Notes: a model not told the origin generated them from the sequence alone. DNA of 63,816 bases from CAZUXE01 sp964624585 (GCA_964624585.1 CAZUXE010000010.1:1-63816), one strand, 5' to 3'. Numbered from the stretch's first letter, positions 1 through 9,236 are shown. Numbers and translations: made by a program.

Positions 1-3
1 CTG

Positions 4-31
4 TTGACATTTGATAAATAATCCCGAAAAT
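4..31 (+). promoter_or_regulatory. purC promoter, leaderless type
   Basis: TTGACA lies at 4-9 and GAAAAT (4 of 6 to TATAAT) at 26-31, with a 16-nt spacer. The -10 box ends only 5 nt before the purC ATG, so the predicted transcript starts at or next to the start codon. No Shine-Dalgarno sequence precedes the gene. Confidence 0.6.
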
Positions 32-36
32 ACGCC

Positions 37-813
37 ATGAAAAAATTAATTGAGGGTAAAACCAAAGTAATCTACGAAGTCGGCAACGGAACTTGCCGTA
101 TGGTAGCCAAAGACGACATCACATCAGGCGATGGTGAACAGCACGACATTCTAAAAGGGAAATCCGAATTAGCAACAAGAACTACCGCCAATGTTTTTGA
201 ACTATTAAACCGCAACGGCATACTGACCCATTTTATTGAATGCCTTGATTCACACACTCTCCTTTGCAAATGCTGCAAGATGATTCCTTTAGAAGTAGTC
301 GTTCGAGGTACAGCAACAGGTTCATATCTTAAACGAAATCCTCAAGCCAAAGAAGGTCAAGACTTCTCCCCTCCTCTCCCTGTGGAATTCTTTATAAAAG
401 ATGACGCACGCCATGACCCAATCGTTACATTTACTAAGGAACATTGGTACCTTCATCCTCCCAAAGAACCGGTTACCGATGAAAATATTATTGAGGAATT
501 GAAGCCTATCTTGACTGCAGAAGAGATACGCTTTATGGAAACAGAAACACGTAAAGTGTTCAAAGTTCTCTTTGATGCCTGGGCTAAGTTAGATGTTAAA
601 CTTATTGATTTGAAGATTGAATATGGTCGCACAAACGACGATCAATTGGTTGTGGCAGATGTTATAGATAACGACTCATGGCGCATTTGGCCTGCTGGAG
701 ATAAAAACAAACAACTTGATAAACAAATCTACAGGGAAACCCGCGATCTTCAGTCCACTCTCTCAAAATACATCCTAGCAGCAGACCTAACAGACAAGTT
801 CGCTGATTTCTAG
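37..813 (+). CDS. purC: SAICAR synthetase PurC
   Basis: Phosphoribosylaminoimidazole-succinocarboxamide synthase joins CAIR and aspartate using ATP in purine biosynthesis (cytoplasm). Visible marks are the N-terminal LIEGKTKVIYE strand, RGTATGSYLKRNP in the middle, LIDLKIEYG, and ADVIDNDSWRIWPAGD followed by DKQIYRE near residues 208-232. The last motif resembles the SAICAR synthetase half of animal PAICS more than the common bacterial ADEISPDTCRLWD form. At 258 residues it is slightly longer than the usual bacterial enzyme of about 240. The ATG is 5 nt after a -10 box, which suggests a leaderless mRNA. No other purine gene is adjacent, although the window edge cuts off the upstream context. 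Assignment is secure. Confidence 0.96.
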   Translation: MKKLIEGKTKVIYEVGNGTCRMVAKDDITSGDGEQHDILKGKSELATRTTANVFELLNRNGILTHFIECLDSHTLLCKCCKMIPLEVVVRGTATGSYLKRNPQAKEGQDFSPPLPVEFFIKDDARHDPIVTFTKEHWYLHPPKEPVTDENIIEELKPILTAEEIRFMETETRKVFKVLFDAWAKLDVKLIDLKIEYGRTNDDQLVVADVIDNDSWRIWPAGDKNKQLDKQIYRETRDLQSTLSKYILAADLTDKFADF

Positions 814-853
814 AACAGTGGATTACTAGGCTAATAAAAGCAAGGCCATTTTT

Positions 854-921
854 TGTTTTGGTGGTAGAATCCTACCAAAAGAGTGTGGTTAGTCTCCTTA
901 TATAAATTAAGGAGACTAACC
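854..921. terminator. hairpins between convergent purC and galT, probable bidirectional terminator
   Basis: A perfect 13-bp inverted repeat (GGTTAGTCTCCTT at 887-899 and its complement at 909-921) has a 9-nt loop and is followed by an A/T-rich run. A smaller hairpin (TGGTAG/CTACCA, 862-877) precedes it. It sits between two convergent genes, where a shared terminator is expected. Confidence 0.6.
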
Positions 922-965
922 TAAAATTTTTCATCAAGATAATATAAGAGTAGATACAAATCCAG

Positions 966-1940
966 TTACGACAAAAGAATTTCCCTTAAGTCGCTTATCG
1001 CTTGTTGAGTATCTACATGATTTACCAATAGCCCGCTTCCCAGTTCAAAACCTGCAATAGCTTCAAAACGAGGTATAATCTCTATATGTGTATGAAATGT
1101 ACCGGAATCATCATTATTCGGCTCTGTATGAATAATAATATTGTAATCGAATGGTTTATTAGCTCTTATGCGGGAATTCAGAACCTGTAAGGCATTGAGA
1201 ACTCTTCTTGTAAGAAAAGCCAAATCATCTATTTGAACGTCACTAAGGTTGGAAAATGAAGGTTCATGATGAAGTGGAGCAATCCATGTTTCATAGGGGA
1301 AACGCGGTGCAATTGGCGAAAATGCTCTTGAAGAATCGGCCTCAACAATTATTCTTGAATCCCCAGGGTTCATACATAAAGGACAATATCCCTTTTCTGC
1401 AAGATTCAAAAAAGTCTCTGATTCAAATTGCAATGTTGGTGGAACCCAACTTAATCCTACAAGTTGAGAGTGCGGATGTTGCAGGGAAGCACCTCCCCTA
1501 AAGCCCTGATTACGAAAAGCAATCACAGCCTTGATATCGGGATTCTGATAATGATAGGCAATTCTTTCCTTTACTGCTCTCATTACCTCGGCTATAGCGC
1601 TTACCGATAAGGTATGAAAAAGGGCGTCATGCTTTGGGGTTTCAACAATTACTTCGTGAACTCCGTATTTTTCGTCTTGCATTTCCGTATCAAGTAAAGG
1701 ATAAAGGTTTTTGAAAACCCTTACCTGCCAGGCTCCCTTTTCAGGAATCTGTAGAAGGGTTGGAGGAGTCATATCTTCATTACCTGAACAGAATGGACAT
1801 GCTTGAATTTCTTCATTATTATGATTATCTGTAGATTCCTTATCGATATTCCGTGGTCGGCTGGAACGATTTGATGGAGGTACAATAACCTTATCAGGAT
1901 TTAAGAGGCTGTCAAAGGTAGCTTTGTTGTCTTTTCTCAT
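966..1940 (-). CDS. galT: galactose-1-phosphate uridylyltransferase GalT
   Basis: Transfers UMP from UDP-glucose to galactose-1-phosphate (Leloir pathway) or acts as a related hexose-1-P nucleotidyltransferase, in the cytoplasm. The catalytic HPHSQ sits in the GGASLQHPHSQLVG context near residue 155. The zinc-binding pair CPFC (near 48) and a second CPLC (near 188) are present, and FHTHIEIIPR near 280 is the C-terminal-domain histidine motif. Length of 324 is normal. It follows the PPIase gene by 36 nt on the same strand and is probably cotranscribed with it. No clear Shine-Dalgarno is seen. Other Leloir genes are not nearby, so the true sugar substrate could differ from galactose. Confidence 0.9.
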   Translation of the reverse strand: MRKDNKATFDSLLNPDKVIVPPSNRSSRPRNIDKESTDNHNNEEIQACPFCSGNEDMTPPTLLQIPEKGAWQVRVFKNLYPLLDTEMQDEKYGVHEVIVETPKHDALFHTLSVSAIAEVMRAVKERIAYHYQNPDIKAVIAFRNQGFRGGASLQHPHSQLVGLSWVPPTLQFESETFLNLAEKGYCPLCMNPGDSRIIVEADSSRAFSPIAPRFPYETWIAPLHHEPSFSNLSDVQIDDLAFLTRRVLNALQVLNSRIRANKPFDYNIIIHTEPNNDDSGTFHTHIEIIPRFEAIAGFELGSGLLVNHVDTQQAISDLREILLS

Positions 1941-1976
1941 CTTATCTTTTTGACAAATCTTTTACTTTTATATAGA

Positions 1977-4097
1977 TTATTCTTGCGAAGCGTCTTTTGA
2001 TGTCTTGGGTGACTCAGGTTCTGTTTTCAACTCATTTGAAGATGGCTCCTCAGACTTTTTTTCAAAAATAGTTATTGACGCTGATGCAAGTAACCTTTTA
2101 CGAAGTTCTGTTTCCAAACGTTTCTTGTTTTCGTTGTAGAGCTTTAATTTAATCTTTGAAATTGATTCAGGCAGCGTACTTTGATAGGCATCCTGCTTTC
2201 TTTCTACTTTAATTAACCAATAACCTTCTTCAGTTTTCACAGGTTTCATAAACCATGGGCCATCGTTCTTTTTACTGTGAATCCTTGTTGCATACTTAAA
2301 AAGTTGACGCACATAAGGCTTATCCGATTTACCGTCGGTCAAATAACCTACAAACCCACTGCGTTTTGAGGTTTCGGCTTTAGAATATACCTTGGCAAGG
2401 GAATCAAAGGAAGCGCCCTTGGTATAAAGTCCGTATAGCATATTCGCTGTATCTTTAGAAGAAACCAATATCTCTCTTATCTTAAGCTGAGTTGGATTCC
2501 AGAATTCCTTTTTATTCTTTTTGTAGTAGGCTTCAATTTCCTTATCGCTCGGTCTGGCTTTTTCATCTATCTCTCGCAAAAAGTAGAAATCAACCAAGGT
2601 TTGATTATAACGTGACTCAATAGTACTCAGTATGGTATCGTTCATAAACATCTTTCGCTTTGCCAGTTCATTATCAAAGACCATCTCAGATATAATTTGC
2701 TTAAGTACATTTTTACGAAATTCAGGGTCTGACTTCTGTTCTTCGCGAACCATACTCATAGTAGTGATATAGTTATCAATATCCGCAGGAAATATAGCTT
2801 TACCTGCAACCTTTGCTAGGGTATCAGATGATGTGGTGGAATCAATACCTGCTTGAACACGGAATCGCTTTAGCGCCTCTTCACTTATTTCACCCATTTT
2901 TTTACCGCGTAGATATTCCTCAATTGAAGCCTTTACCTGTTCATAAGGAAGCAACTTATCTTCATTTCGCTCTTTTATCTTGATTATTTCCCAACCTCGT
3001 TCAGTTAGGTAAGGCTCACTTAAAGTACCTACCTTCAGGGTTTCAGCCACAGGTTGCATACCTTTATAAAGGACATGAAGTGGCCTATCAGAAACTAAAC
3101 CTCCCTTGGATTTACTAGGAGCAATTGAATACTTTGCTATAAGGGAATCAAAAGGCGTACCATTGGCCAAAGCGATTTTAACCGAATCTGTATGAAGAGA
3201 ATCTACAACCAACTCCTGCAGAGCATATTTACCGTATACAGTATACATCTCAGGGTGTTCTTTGTAGTAACGTTTCATTTCCCTATCGTTGACCTTAATT
3301 CTATCCAACACCTCTTGCTTATAAAGCCTTCGTAATAAAAGACTTCTAGGAATTGCCTTAAGCCTGGTTTCAAGGAAATAATCGTTTATGCCACCTGGTA
3401 TTTTAACCTTTTTTGACCGGCAACTCATACAGCTAAGTTTGATGGATATCTCTGCCGAATAGGGTTTTGCAAAACGTTTTGCCGCTTCTTTCAAAAGTAG
3501 TCTTTCATAAATAAGGGTATCTATCAATTCCTCTCGCCCCTGTGAAGTTAAAGCCTTTTCTTTTTCAGAAGGAGTAAGCTTGGAAAGAGCTTCATCAAAC
3601 GCAAGTTCCGATATAGCGTATCCGTTTACTTCAGCAACTTTAATCTCGTAATTCTTATTAAAACATCTTTCTATAGCGGAGAAGGAAAAGTCGTTAAATG
3701 GGGATTTAGGAAAATCCGTTACTACCTTTTCATAGGCTCTTGCAGCATCTGCAAACTTTTCCGAACGCTCCAACGCCAACCCTAATCTATAATATACCCC
3801 TGGTAAACTATCTTTGGGTGTTGACTTAAATTTCGTAAGTCCATCATATATCTTAGCCGCCTTATCAGGAACACGAGCATAGTATAAAAGAATATCACCT
3901 TTTTCCAAATGCAACAAAAATGCGTCTTTGTTACTACAGGTTTCCTTAGTTAATTCCTTATCTAAAAGAAGCAGGGCTTGAGGAATAGAGTCGTTCACAC
4001 ACATTCTTCGCGCTTCATTAAATATATCTCCAACATTCTTGGCTAAAGCAAGGCTTGCTGTCAAAAGAAGCAAAAAGATAGTCTTGTAAGCTTTCAT
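1977..4097 (-). CDS. periplasmic peptidyl-prolyl isomerase with two parvulin domains
   Basis: A 706-residue SurA/PpiD-like folding factor. It has an N-terminal signal peptide (residues 1-19, ending ALA). A tetratricopeptide-like stretch follows (about 105-140, YYRLGLALERSEKFADAARA), then a SurA-type N-domain segment starting VNGYAISELAFDEAL (about 157-205). Parvulin domain 1 lies at about 285-375 and parvulin domain 2 at about 550-655. A CMSC pair near residue 222 is unusual for a chaperone of this type and could bind metal or be redox active. The tail after 675 is low-complexity and charged. Start is the ATG with AAGGAG 6 nt upstream. A likely role is escort of outer-membrane proteins, fitting the many barrels in this window. 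Confidence 0.85.
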   Translation of the reverse strand: MKAYKTIFLLLLTASLALAKNVGDIFNEARRMCVNDSIPQALLLLDKELTKETCSNKDAFLLHLEKGDILLYYARVPDKAAKIYDGLTKFKSTPKDSLPGVYYRLGLALERSEKFADAARAYEKVVTDFPKSPFNDFSFSAIERCFNKNYEIKVAEVNGYAISELAFDEALSKLTPSEKEKALTSQGREELIDTLIYERLLLKEAAKRFAKPYSAEISIKLSCMSCRSKKVKIPGGINDYFLETRLKAIPRSLLLRRLYKQEVLDRIKVNDREMKRYYKEHPEMYTVYGKYALQELVVDSLHTDSVKIALANGTPFDSLIAKYSIAPSKSKGGLVSDRPLHVLYKGMQPVAETLKVGTLSEPYLTERGWEIIKIKERNEDKLLPYEQVKASIEEYLRGKKMGEISEEALKRFRVQAGIDSTTSSDTLAKVAGKAIFPADIDNYITTMSMVREEQKSDPEFRKNVLKQIISEMVFDNELAKRKMFMNDTILSTIESRYNQTLVDFYFLREIDEKARPSDKEIEAYYKKNKKEFWNPTQLKIREILVSSKDTANMLYGLYTKGASFDSLAKVYSKAETSKRSGFVGYLTDGKSDKPYVRQLFKYATRIHSKKNDGPWFMKPVKTEEGYWLIKVERKQDAYQSTLPESISKIKLKLYNENKKRLETELRKRLLASASITIFEKKSEEPSSNELKTEPESPKTSKDASQE

Positions 4098-4192
4098 CGC
4101 TCTCCTTTCACTAATTGTTATATATTTTTTTAATCTTTGTCCAGCCTCTATATTTTAATAAATTGATGATAGAAGGCCGGGTTTTTAATTGC

Positions 4193-4213
4193 ATTATCTT
4201 TTGAAAAGATAAT
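4193..4213. repeat. A/T-only hairpin upstream of the PPIase gene
   Basis: ATTATCTTTT and its complement flank a single G, giving a 10-bp inverted repeat with essentially no loop. It lies between the end of the PorV-like gene and the start of the PPIase gene. It has few G/C pairs and no T run on either strand, so it could be an operator rather than a terminator. Function unknown. Confidence 0.3.
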
Positions 4214-4271
4214 CTCTCTCAAAAGAAAAACCTATTTTACTACAAAGACAAGCAAGCTGACACACTACCTA

Positions 4272-5225
4272 CTACTTGTTAAAGATATAGCCGGCAGAAA
4301 TCAGATGCGAGCCTCCCAAGCCACCGTCGTGGCCGCGATATGCGTAATCGACAAAAAATCCGCGATACCGTCCTCCTGCTCCCACACTCCAACCGTAATT
4401 CCCACGTCCAGCCCGAAGGGACAAAACATCCATAATAACAAACTCAATACCTCCCCTAGGTAGAAGATAAAATGGACCAATGGTAGTTGACAGACTATCT
4501 ACACCCATAGTTCCCAATTCCGACTCAAGCATTAACCTAAAAGTTTGCTTTCCAAAATGAATCTCCTGCATCCCTCCCAAAGCAGCGCGAGGAATAAGCA
4601 ATTCGGTTGAATCCGTACTCCAGAAGATTGGTGAGGAGGAAGCATTCTTTACCCTTAAAGCAAGAGATAGTCCCCAATCAAAACGATAACGTAAACCAAT
4701 ATCTACACCAACTCCAAACCCAGTTGCCTTGAGCAAATTTCTATAGATAAGTTTAATATTCGCTCCAAAGGAGAGCCTGTCCCACTGCCTTGCTCCAGAA
4801 AAAAGTAATGACCAATCAGATGCAGTAACTGTATCACTTATTATAGGACGATTATCCGGCCCCGCAGGTCGAGTTGTATCAGGCAGAGTTGTCAAGTAGA
4901 TATCACCTGCTCCATTTCTATAAGCCGTTATTCCGACAGCGCCAAAATTTGTGCGATAACTAGCGGATAATAAGTCGTTTGCAATACGTGCCTCTTTTTT
5001 GAAAGCGGATGTATGCTTGAGCATTAGTCCTGTTCCAGGATCTGCTCCAACTGCCGGATTATATCCCCATGCAACAGGGTCAAAACCAATGCATAAACCA
5101 GCTCCACCAACCCCGGCAGCTGCTGCACTTTCAAGATAATCCTCAAAATCACCGCCTATATCGGTAAGGGTTGAGGCAAAAATGGATATAAGTGGAATTA
5201 TTCCGAAGATAATGGCTCTACACAT
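4272..5225 (-). CDS. PorV/PorQ-like outer-membrane beta-barrel protein
   Basis: A 317-residue exported protein with a hydrophobic N-terminus (CRAIIFGIIPLISIFAST). The mature part has alternating glycine/aromatic strands, including the PorV/UPF0164-like entry GVGGAGLCIGFDPVAWGYNPA (about 38-58). That region resembles the VGxGxAxxA...NPA signature of type IX secretion PorV/PorQ proteins. It ends in strand-like YIFNK. Its start overlaps the end of the NHL gene by 28 nt, so translation is probably coupled. It is inferred to be an outer-membrane partner of the secreted NHL protein or a general PorV-type component. Subfamily is not certain. Confidence 0.7.
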   Translation of the reverse strand: MCRAIIFGIIPLISIFASTLTDIGGDFEDYLESAAAAGVGGAGLCIGFDPVAWGYNPAVGADPGTGLMLKHTSAFKKEARIANDLLSASYRTNFGAVGITAYRNGAGDIYLTTLPDTTRPAGPDNRPIISDTVTASDWSLLFSGARQWDRLSFGANIKLIYRNLLKATGFGVGVDIGLRYRFDWGLSLALRVKNASSSPIFWSTDSTELLIPRAALGGMQEIHFGKQTFRLMLESELGTMGVDSLSTTIGPFYLLPRGGIEFVIMDVLSLRAGRGNYGWSVGAGGRYRGFFVDYAYRGHDGGLGGSHLISAGYIFNK

Positions 5226-6517
5226 CTTATAGTGGTTTCCAGTTCCTTTGAAAAATAACGACGCGACAGGTTTGCAGGTTTCAATTCAGCTTTTATATGA
5301 TATCTTCCAGGTGAAACCATCGCACCATTGTTATCACGCCCATCCCAGGCTATCAAAGTCTCTCCTATTGGTTGTTCCTGATATGGTGAAAGTTCCCGAA
5401 CTAAAGTTCCATCCTCATCGAAAATTTTAAGCGAGATGGTTGCAGTTTCTGTAAGGTATATAGCAATAGTTGTGCCTTGGTCGGCTGGAAATGGGTTTGG
5501 ATAAGCTCCGGCAATGAATCCATCGGCGCCAATCCAGTAGTACTGACCGCCTTCGGCCTCGGCAATAAATACCTGACCAGTCTGGCGAACAATATTTATT
5601 CCTCTAGGAGAATAAAATTCATAATCGTCACTTCCCTCCCGCCCCATACTAATTACGTAATGCAGTTTGTGGTCAAATTTATGTACCTGATGGTTATGCA
5701 TATCGGTAACATAAATACTTCCTGACCTGTCAATGGCGATATATGCAAAACCCAGCTCCTCATAGCCCATATCTTTATTATTCAGACTTGCTTTAAGTTC
5801 TCCGTAGAGATTAAACATTGATATTCTATGTTGACGGCTATCAACAACTACTACAAAATTATCATCATTATCGTTATATGACGCATCTTTATCAAGTACT
5901 GCCAAGTATCTTGGTTTAAATAGATTGCTACCCCATTTTGTCTTCAAGGTACCATCAGGATTCAAAATCACAATTCGGTTATTTCCCTCATCGGCAATAT
6001 AAATATTACCCTTGGAATCCAAAGCAACGTCCGTTGGATGGTAAAAGCCTTCACCAACGCTTCCCAACCATTTCATTTTACCGTCTTTCATGTATTTAAG
6101 ATGCACAACTCTGTTATTCCCAGCATCAGCAACATAAACGTCTCCAGCGCGACTCGCAGCAATCCCCATAGGATTCAAAAACTGACCTACGCCTGAACCA
6201 AGTTCTCCGTATTTTGCAAGGCGCTTAAATTCCACATTGTATATTATTTCACCGGCGCCTGAATGAACCCCAAATAATGTTACCTTATGGTCATCTCTAG
6301 TAGTTGTTGTATCGTCATACATCGCTAGTTTAACACTGGTAAGCCCTTGTGGATTCTTGAACTCAAAATTTGAACGCAGGTATAAGGAAAGGTAAAAACG
6401 ATTAGCACGATTATAACCAAGCGTATGCTTATAAGGCGGCACCAATAGAGTTGTTGGAGTATAATTTGCTCCCACTAAAACCAAAACAGATACCAATACT
6501 GAAAAAATACCTCTCAT
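5198..6517 (-). CDS. secreted NHL-repeat protein with C-terminal FlgD-like Ig domain
   Basis: 439 residues when read from the second in-frame ATG (6517). The first ATG at 6523 lies upstream of the transcription start predicted from the -10 box. A signal peptide (about 1-20) is followed by at least four NHL propeller blades with the repeated pattern G(D/N)(V/I)Y(V/I)AD.GNNR(V/I) at about residues 125-310. The final ~85 residues are a FlgD-type Ig-like module, marked by YPNPF, LKIFDEDGTLVREL and WDGRDNNG, followed by G.Y. This arrangement is common in secreted proteins of FCB/WOR-3 bacteria, where the module is a likely sorting or anchoring tail. Ligand unknown. Confidence 0.8.
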   Translation of the reverse strand: MRGIFSVLVSVLVLVGANYTPTTLLVPPYKHTLGYNRANRFYLSLYLRSNFEFKNPQGLTSVKLAMYDDTTTTRDDHKVTLFGVHSGAGEIIYNVEFKRLAKYGELGSGVGQFLNPMGIAASRAGDVYVADAGNNRVVHLKYMKDGKMKWLGSVGEGFYHPTDVALDSKGNIYIADEGNNRIVILNPDGTLKTKWGSNLFKPRYLAVLDKDASYNDNDDNFVVVVDSRQHRISMFNLYGELKASLNNKDMGYEELGFAYIAIDRSGSIYVTDMHNHQVHKFDHKLHYVISMGREGSDDYEFYSPRGINIVRQTGQVFIAEAEGGQYYWIGADGFIAGAYPNPFPADQGTTIAIYLTETATISLKIFDEDGTLVRELSPYQEQPIGETLIAWDGRDNNGAMVSPGRYHIKAELKPANLSRRYFSKELETTIRCVEPLSSE

Positions 6518-6525
6518 CCCCATAA

Positions 6526-6553
6526 ACTTTAGTCAGAATTGAATAAATGTCAA
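6526..6553 (-). promoter_or_regulatory. promoter of the NHL gene, near-leaderless
   Basis: On the minus strand TTGACA (6553-6548) and TAAAGT (6531-6526) are separated by 16 nt. The expected start site falls 2-3 nt before the ATG at 6517, which supports that codon over the one at 6523. Confidence 0.5.
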
Positions 6554-6697
6554 GACTGCCATAAATCCGCTTGCTCCATCGTGTTTATAATAACTATGCT
6601 ACTGCTAAAAATAAAAAGAATACTCGAATACTTCGTTCATATTAATTAAGCTAAGATAAAACTCTACGGAACAAAAATAAGTATTAGCGAAAAATAA

Positions 6698-6726
6698 TTG
6701 ACAAATACTTCTCTTTTGATTATTCT
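6698..6726 (+). promoter_or_regulatory. leaderless promoter of the HAD gene
   Basis: TTGACA at 6698-6703 and TATTCT at 6721-6726 with a 17-nt spacer. The ATG at 6732 is 5 nt after the -10 box, and there is no Shine-Dalgarno sequence. Confidence 0.6.
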
Positions 6727-6731
6727 TAGGC

Positions 6732-7490
6732 ATGACAAATTCCATTTTATCCGGTATAAAAGCAATATCATTTGATTTTTGGTATACAATCGCCCGTTAC
6801 GAAACAGAAGCCGAATGGAAAAGGCAAGATGAAATACGGGTTGAAGACTTCAGCCGTATTCTTACAAACCACGGGTTCAATTTTTCTAAAGAACTAATTG
6901 AAAACACATTGCGGCAAATTGAAGAGGAATGCGATGCCGAAAGAAGCAGGACTGAAATGGAGATAGCTTCACGTGAGCTAGTATCTCGATTCTGTAAACG
7001 ACTAGGAATAAAGAAACAAATCGCCGGAGGGCAAAGCGCCTTACTTAAAGCGTTTGATGAAGCTTTATTAAAGGTAAAAATTATTGCAGAACCCGGAGTG
7101 TTGAAAACGCTTGACAAATTGAAGCGTATGGGTTATCCTCTAGCCTTGCTTTCCAATACTTCACATGGACATGTAATTAAAAAAATTATGGACACGGTAG
7201 GCTTAACCCCGTTTTTCGATATCCTATTGTATACCGATGAAATTGGCCCACGCAAGCCAAACCGCGAAGCTTTTAACATTTTACTTAAAAAACTTGAAAC
7301 CCAAGCTAAAGAAACCCTTCACATAGGTGATAGGCCTGAACTGGATGTTCTTGGCGCACGTCGCCTTGGAATCCGCAGTGTATTGTATCAATGGAATAGT
7401 AACTGCTCAAAAAACACATCTCCACGCCCTGATTTTTGTATCACCTCATTGGAGGAATTAATTAAGGAGGAGTTTTCTACTAATGTATGA
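6732..7490 (+). CDS. HAD-superfamily hydrolase (subfamily IA)
   Basis: A 252-residue Rossmann-fold phosphatase-like protein. Motif I reads FDFWYT, so the second aspartate of the usual DxD is replaced by tryptophan, as in a known HAD branch (FDFWxTL). Motif II is LLSNTS (about 140), motif III lysine lies in GPRKPNREAF (about 175) and motif IV is HIGDRPELDVLGAR (about 197). The helical cap lies between residues 25 and 115. The substituted acid/base aspartate argues against an ordinary phosphomonoesterase, and substrate is unknown. It overlaps the next gene by 8 nt. Confidence 0.85.
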   Translation: MTNSILSGIKAISFDFWYTIARYETEAEWKRQDEIRVEDFSRILTNHGFNFSKELIENTLRQIEEECDAERSRTEMEIASRELVSRFCKRLGIKKQIAGGQSALLKAFDEALLKVKIIAEPGVLKTLDKLKRMGYPLALLSNTSHGHVIKKIMDTVGLTPFFDILLYTDEIGPRKPNREAFNILLKKLETQAKETLHIGDRPELDVLGARRLGIRSVLYQWNSNCSKNTSPRPDFCITSLEELIKEEFSTNV

Positions 7491-7965
7491 CAAAATAGAG
7501 GCAATCTTTTCTATAATATATCCAACCCTCTTGCTTTTACTACAAATCGCCATTGTCATATGGGGGTATCGTTTAGGTAAAAAATATGACAAGGGAATAC
7601 AAGGCGCCTTATTTGCGGTATTCTTAGGATTAATAGGTATACTGATTACATATTTAGTTTACTCTAATAAATTAAAAGAATCAAAATACACCACCTCTTC
7701 TTTGGATGTACAACATACTGATAGCAATAACATAAAATTGATATCTTGTAACCACTGTTCACAGTTAAAACCCGCAGGCTTACCATTCTGTCCTCATTGT
7801 GGACATAAAGACCACTCTTTGAAAAAAGATAAGGAAGGAAGTAACTCTCCGAATATATACTGGAATATAAAAAGCCCATCGAATATAAAATGCAAATACT
7901 GTTTTAGTCCCATGCCTCCTGACGCCCGCTTCTGTCCTTACTGCGGTTCTCAAAAAAACAGCTAA
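7483..7965 (+). CDS. membrane protein with two zinc ribbons
   Basis: 160 residues. Two hydrophobic segments (about 8-28 and 38-60) are followed by two rubredoxin-like zinc ribbons: CNHC...CPHCG at about 89-107 and CKYC...CPYCG at about 137-156. AAGGAGG lies 12 nt before the ATG, inside the end of the HAD gene, which supports coupled translation. Zinc ribbons behind membrane segments are common in small regulatory or scaffold proteins. No function can be assigned. Confidence 0.75.
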   Translation: MYDKIEAIFSIIYPTLLLLLQIAIVIWGYRLGKKYDKGIQGALFAVFLGLIGILITYLVYSNKLKESKYTTSSLDVQHTDSNNIKLISCNHCSQLKPAGLPFCPHCGHKDHSLKKDKEGSNSPNIYWNIKSPSNIKCKYCFSPMPPDARFCPYCGSQKNS

Positions 7966-8084
7966 TGATATTTACCACTTACGCTTAAGAATAATACAAG
8001 GTTTATTTAGATATCAGAGCAACTTAAATGTTATGGGATAATCAGAAGATAATCTTTCTAACTCAAAGGAACTTGGCTAAACCT

Positions 8085-9236
8085 CTATTCAACACCACTT
8101 ATCTTACGTAGAGAGTGCAAATTCCGCGGATACAAAAGCGACATAATTAACCCGCGAATCTCACTCTTAAGTGAAGCGATATAGAGTTCATCCTTGGAAT
8201 CGCAAATCTCATAACATACAGGAAAGGGATCCCGCCCAACTTTCGCCAAAAACTCGTAGTGTTCTTTACCGAACCAAATGTCTTTCGCAGGTTTTTCTCT
8301 AATACTACCAAAAGAATAACCACCCATGGCCGTGCAGGGAATAAAGTTTCCCACCGGATCGATATTGATAAAGTAGTGATAGGGACATTGAAACAAGTTT
8401 TTCTTACCCTGCAGAATACGCAACAATCTTTCTATAAATCGTTTGGTACGCTCTGTCCCTCTGGTTATTAAATTCATATTGACTAACTCCGCGCGTAGAT
8501 CCTTTATTTGTTTGGAAGTAGGCTTCAGTGATTCTTTTACCGGTATCATATGAGTGCGTGCAATCTTCTTACCTTTCCATATGGTTTTCTCCGTAGCTTC
8601 AACTGTATTCTCCCATATTACACCGAAAGCCAAACCGCCAAGGCCTGCTTCGGCCACAAACCTGTACATATCAGGAATATAGCTTATGTTAAGCTTGGTA
8701 AGTACAGTATAGATATCTATTTCTGGATATGACTTCCCCGATTTACGCCTAGCCTCAAGAAGAGTTTCAATACCTCGCTTAGAACGCTCCCAGGCGCCTT
8801 TAACACCACGAAGTATATCATTGGTCTCATTTGGAGCGTCAATTGAAAAACGAACCTTAGATACATCAGCGGCAATAAGTTCACGGGCTATATCTTCTGT
8901 CATAGCCATACCATTGGTAATAAGGCTACAACCTGTAAATTGCCTTATGTAACGGATAATTTCTGGCAAATCGGGACGAATCAAAGGCTCTGTAGAGGTA
9001 ATACGAAAGCGCTTAACCTGAAGTTCTTTAACCAGTTGATACACTAAATCCTTAATTTCATTCAGACTGAGCTTTTCAGCCTCACTTTGCCAATGCATTT
9101 TCCAACGCTGGCACATCAAGCACTTTTGATTGCATACGGTATTAACCGAAAGATTTACTACAGGAGCATAACCCCTGGCAAATAAAGAAATTTCCTCCCA
9201 TGCACGTTTAAGCTTCATATACTGAATTGTAGTCAC
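8085..9236 (-). CDS. radical SAM protein with SPASM-like C-terminus
   Basis: 383 residues. The [4Fe-4S]/SAM motif is CNQKCLMC (CxxxCxxC, about 36-43), preceded by VNLSVNTV. The barrel motifs RITSTEPLIRPDL and SIDAP follow. The C-terminal part has cysteines at CPYHYF, FIPCTAMGG and PVCYEICDS, resembling an auxiliary cluster of the SPASM/twitch type. Substrate unknown, and no small peptide precursor gene is seen next to it. The start is uncertain: GTG at 9236 or ATG at 9218, neither with a clear ribosome-binding site. It lies 70 nt after the amidohydrolase gene on the same strand. Confidence 0.85.
   Translation of the reverse strand: MTTIQYMKLKRAWEEISLFARGYAPVVNLSVNTVCNQKCLMCQRWKMHWQSEAEKLSLNEIKDLVYQLVKELQVKRFRITSTEPLIRPDLPEIIRYIRQFTGCSLITNGMAMTEDIARELIAADVSKVRFSIDAPNETNDILRGVKGAWERSKRGIETLLEARRKSGKSYPEIDIYTVLTKLNISYIPDMYRFVAEAGLGGLAFGVIWENTVEATEKTIWKGKKIARTHMIPVKESLKPTSKQIKDLRAELVNMNLITRGTERTKRFIERLLRILQGKKNLFQCPYHYFINIDPVGNFIPCTAMGGYSFGSIREKPAKDIWFGKEHYEFLAKVGRDPFPVCYEICDSKDELYIASLKSEIRGLIMSLLYPRNLHSLRKISGVE

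Noticed and set aside
1256..1501. Plus-strand reading frame of 81 codons inside galT
   Set aside because: Antisense shadow of a well-supported gene, with no start signal or family pattern.
7664..7879. Minus-strand 71-codon frame inside the zinc-ribbon gene
   Set aside because: Reverse of the real gene, whose CxxC motifs show the coding strand.
7966..8084. Possible terminator between the convergent zinc-ribbon and radical SAM genes
   Set aside because: No hairpin followed by a T run could be drawn.
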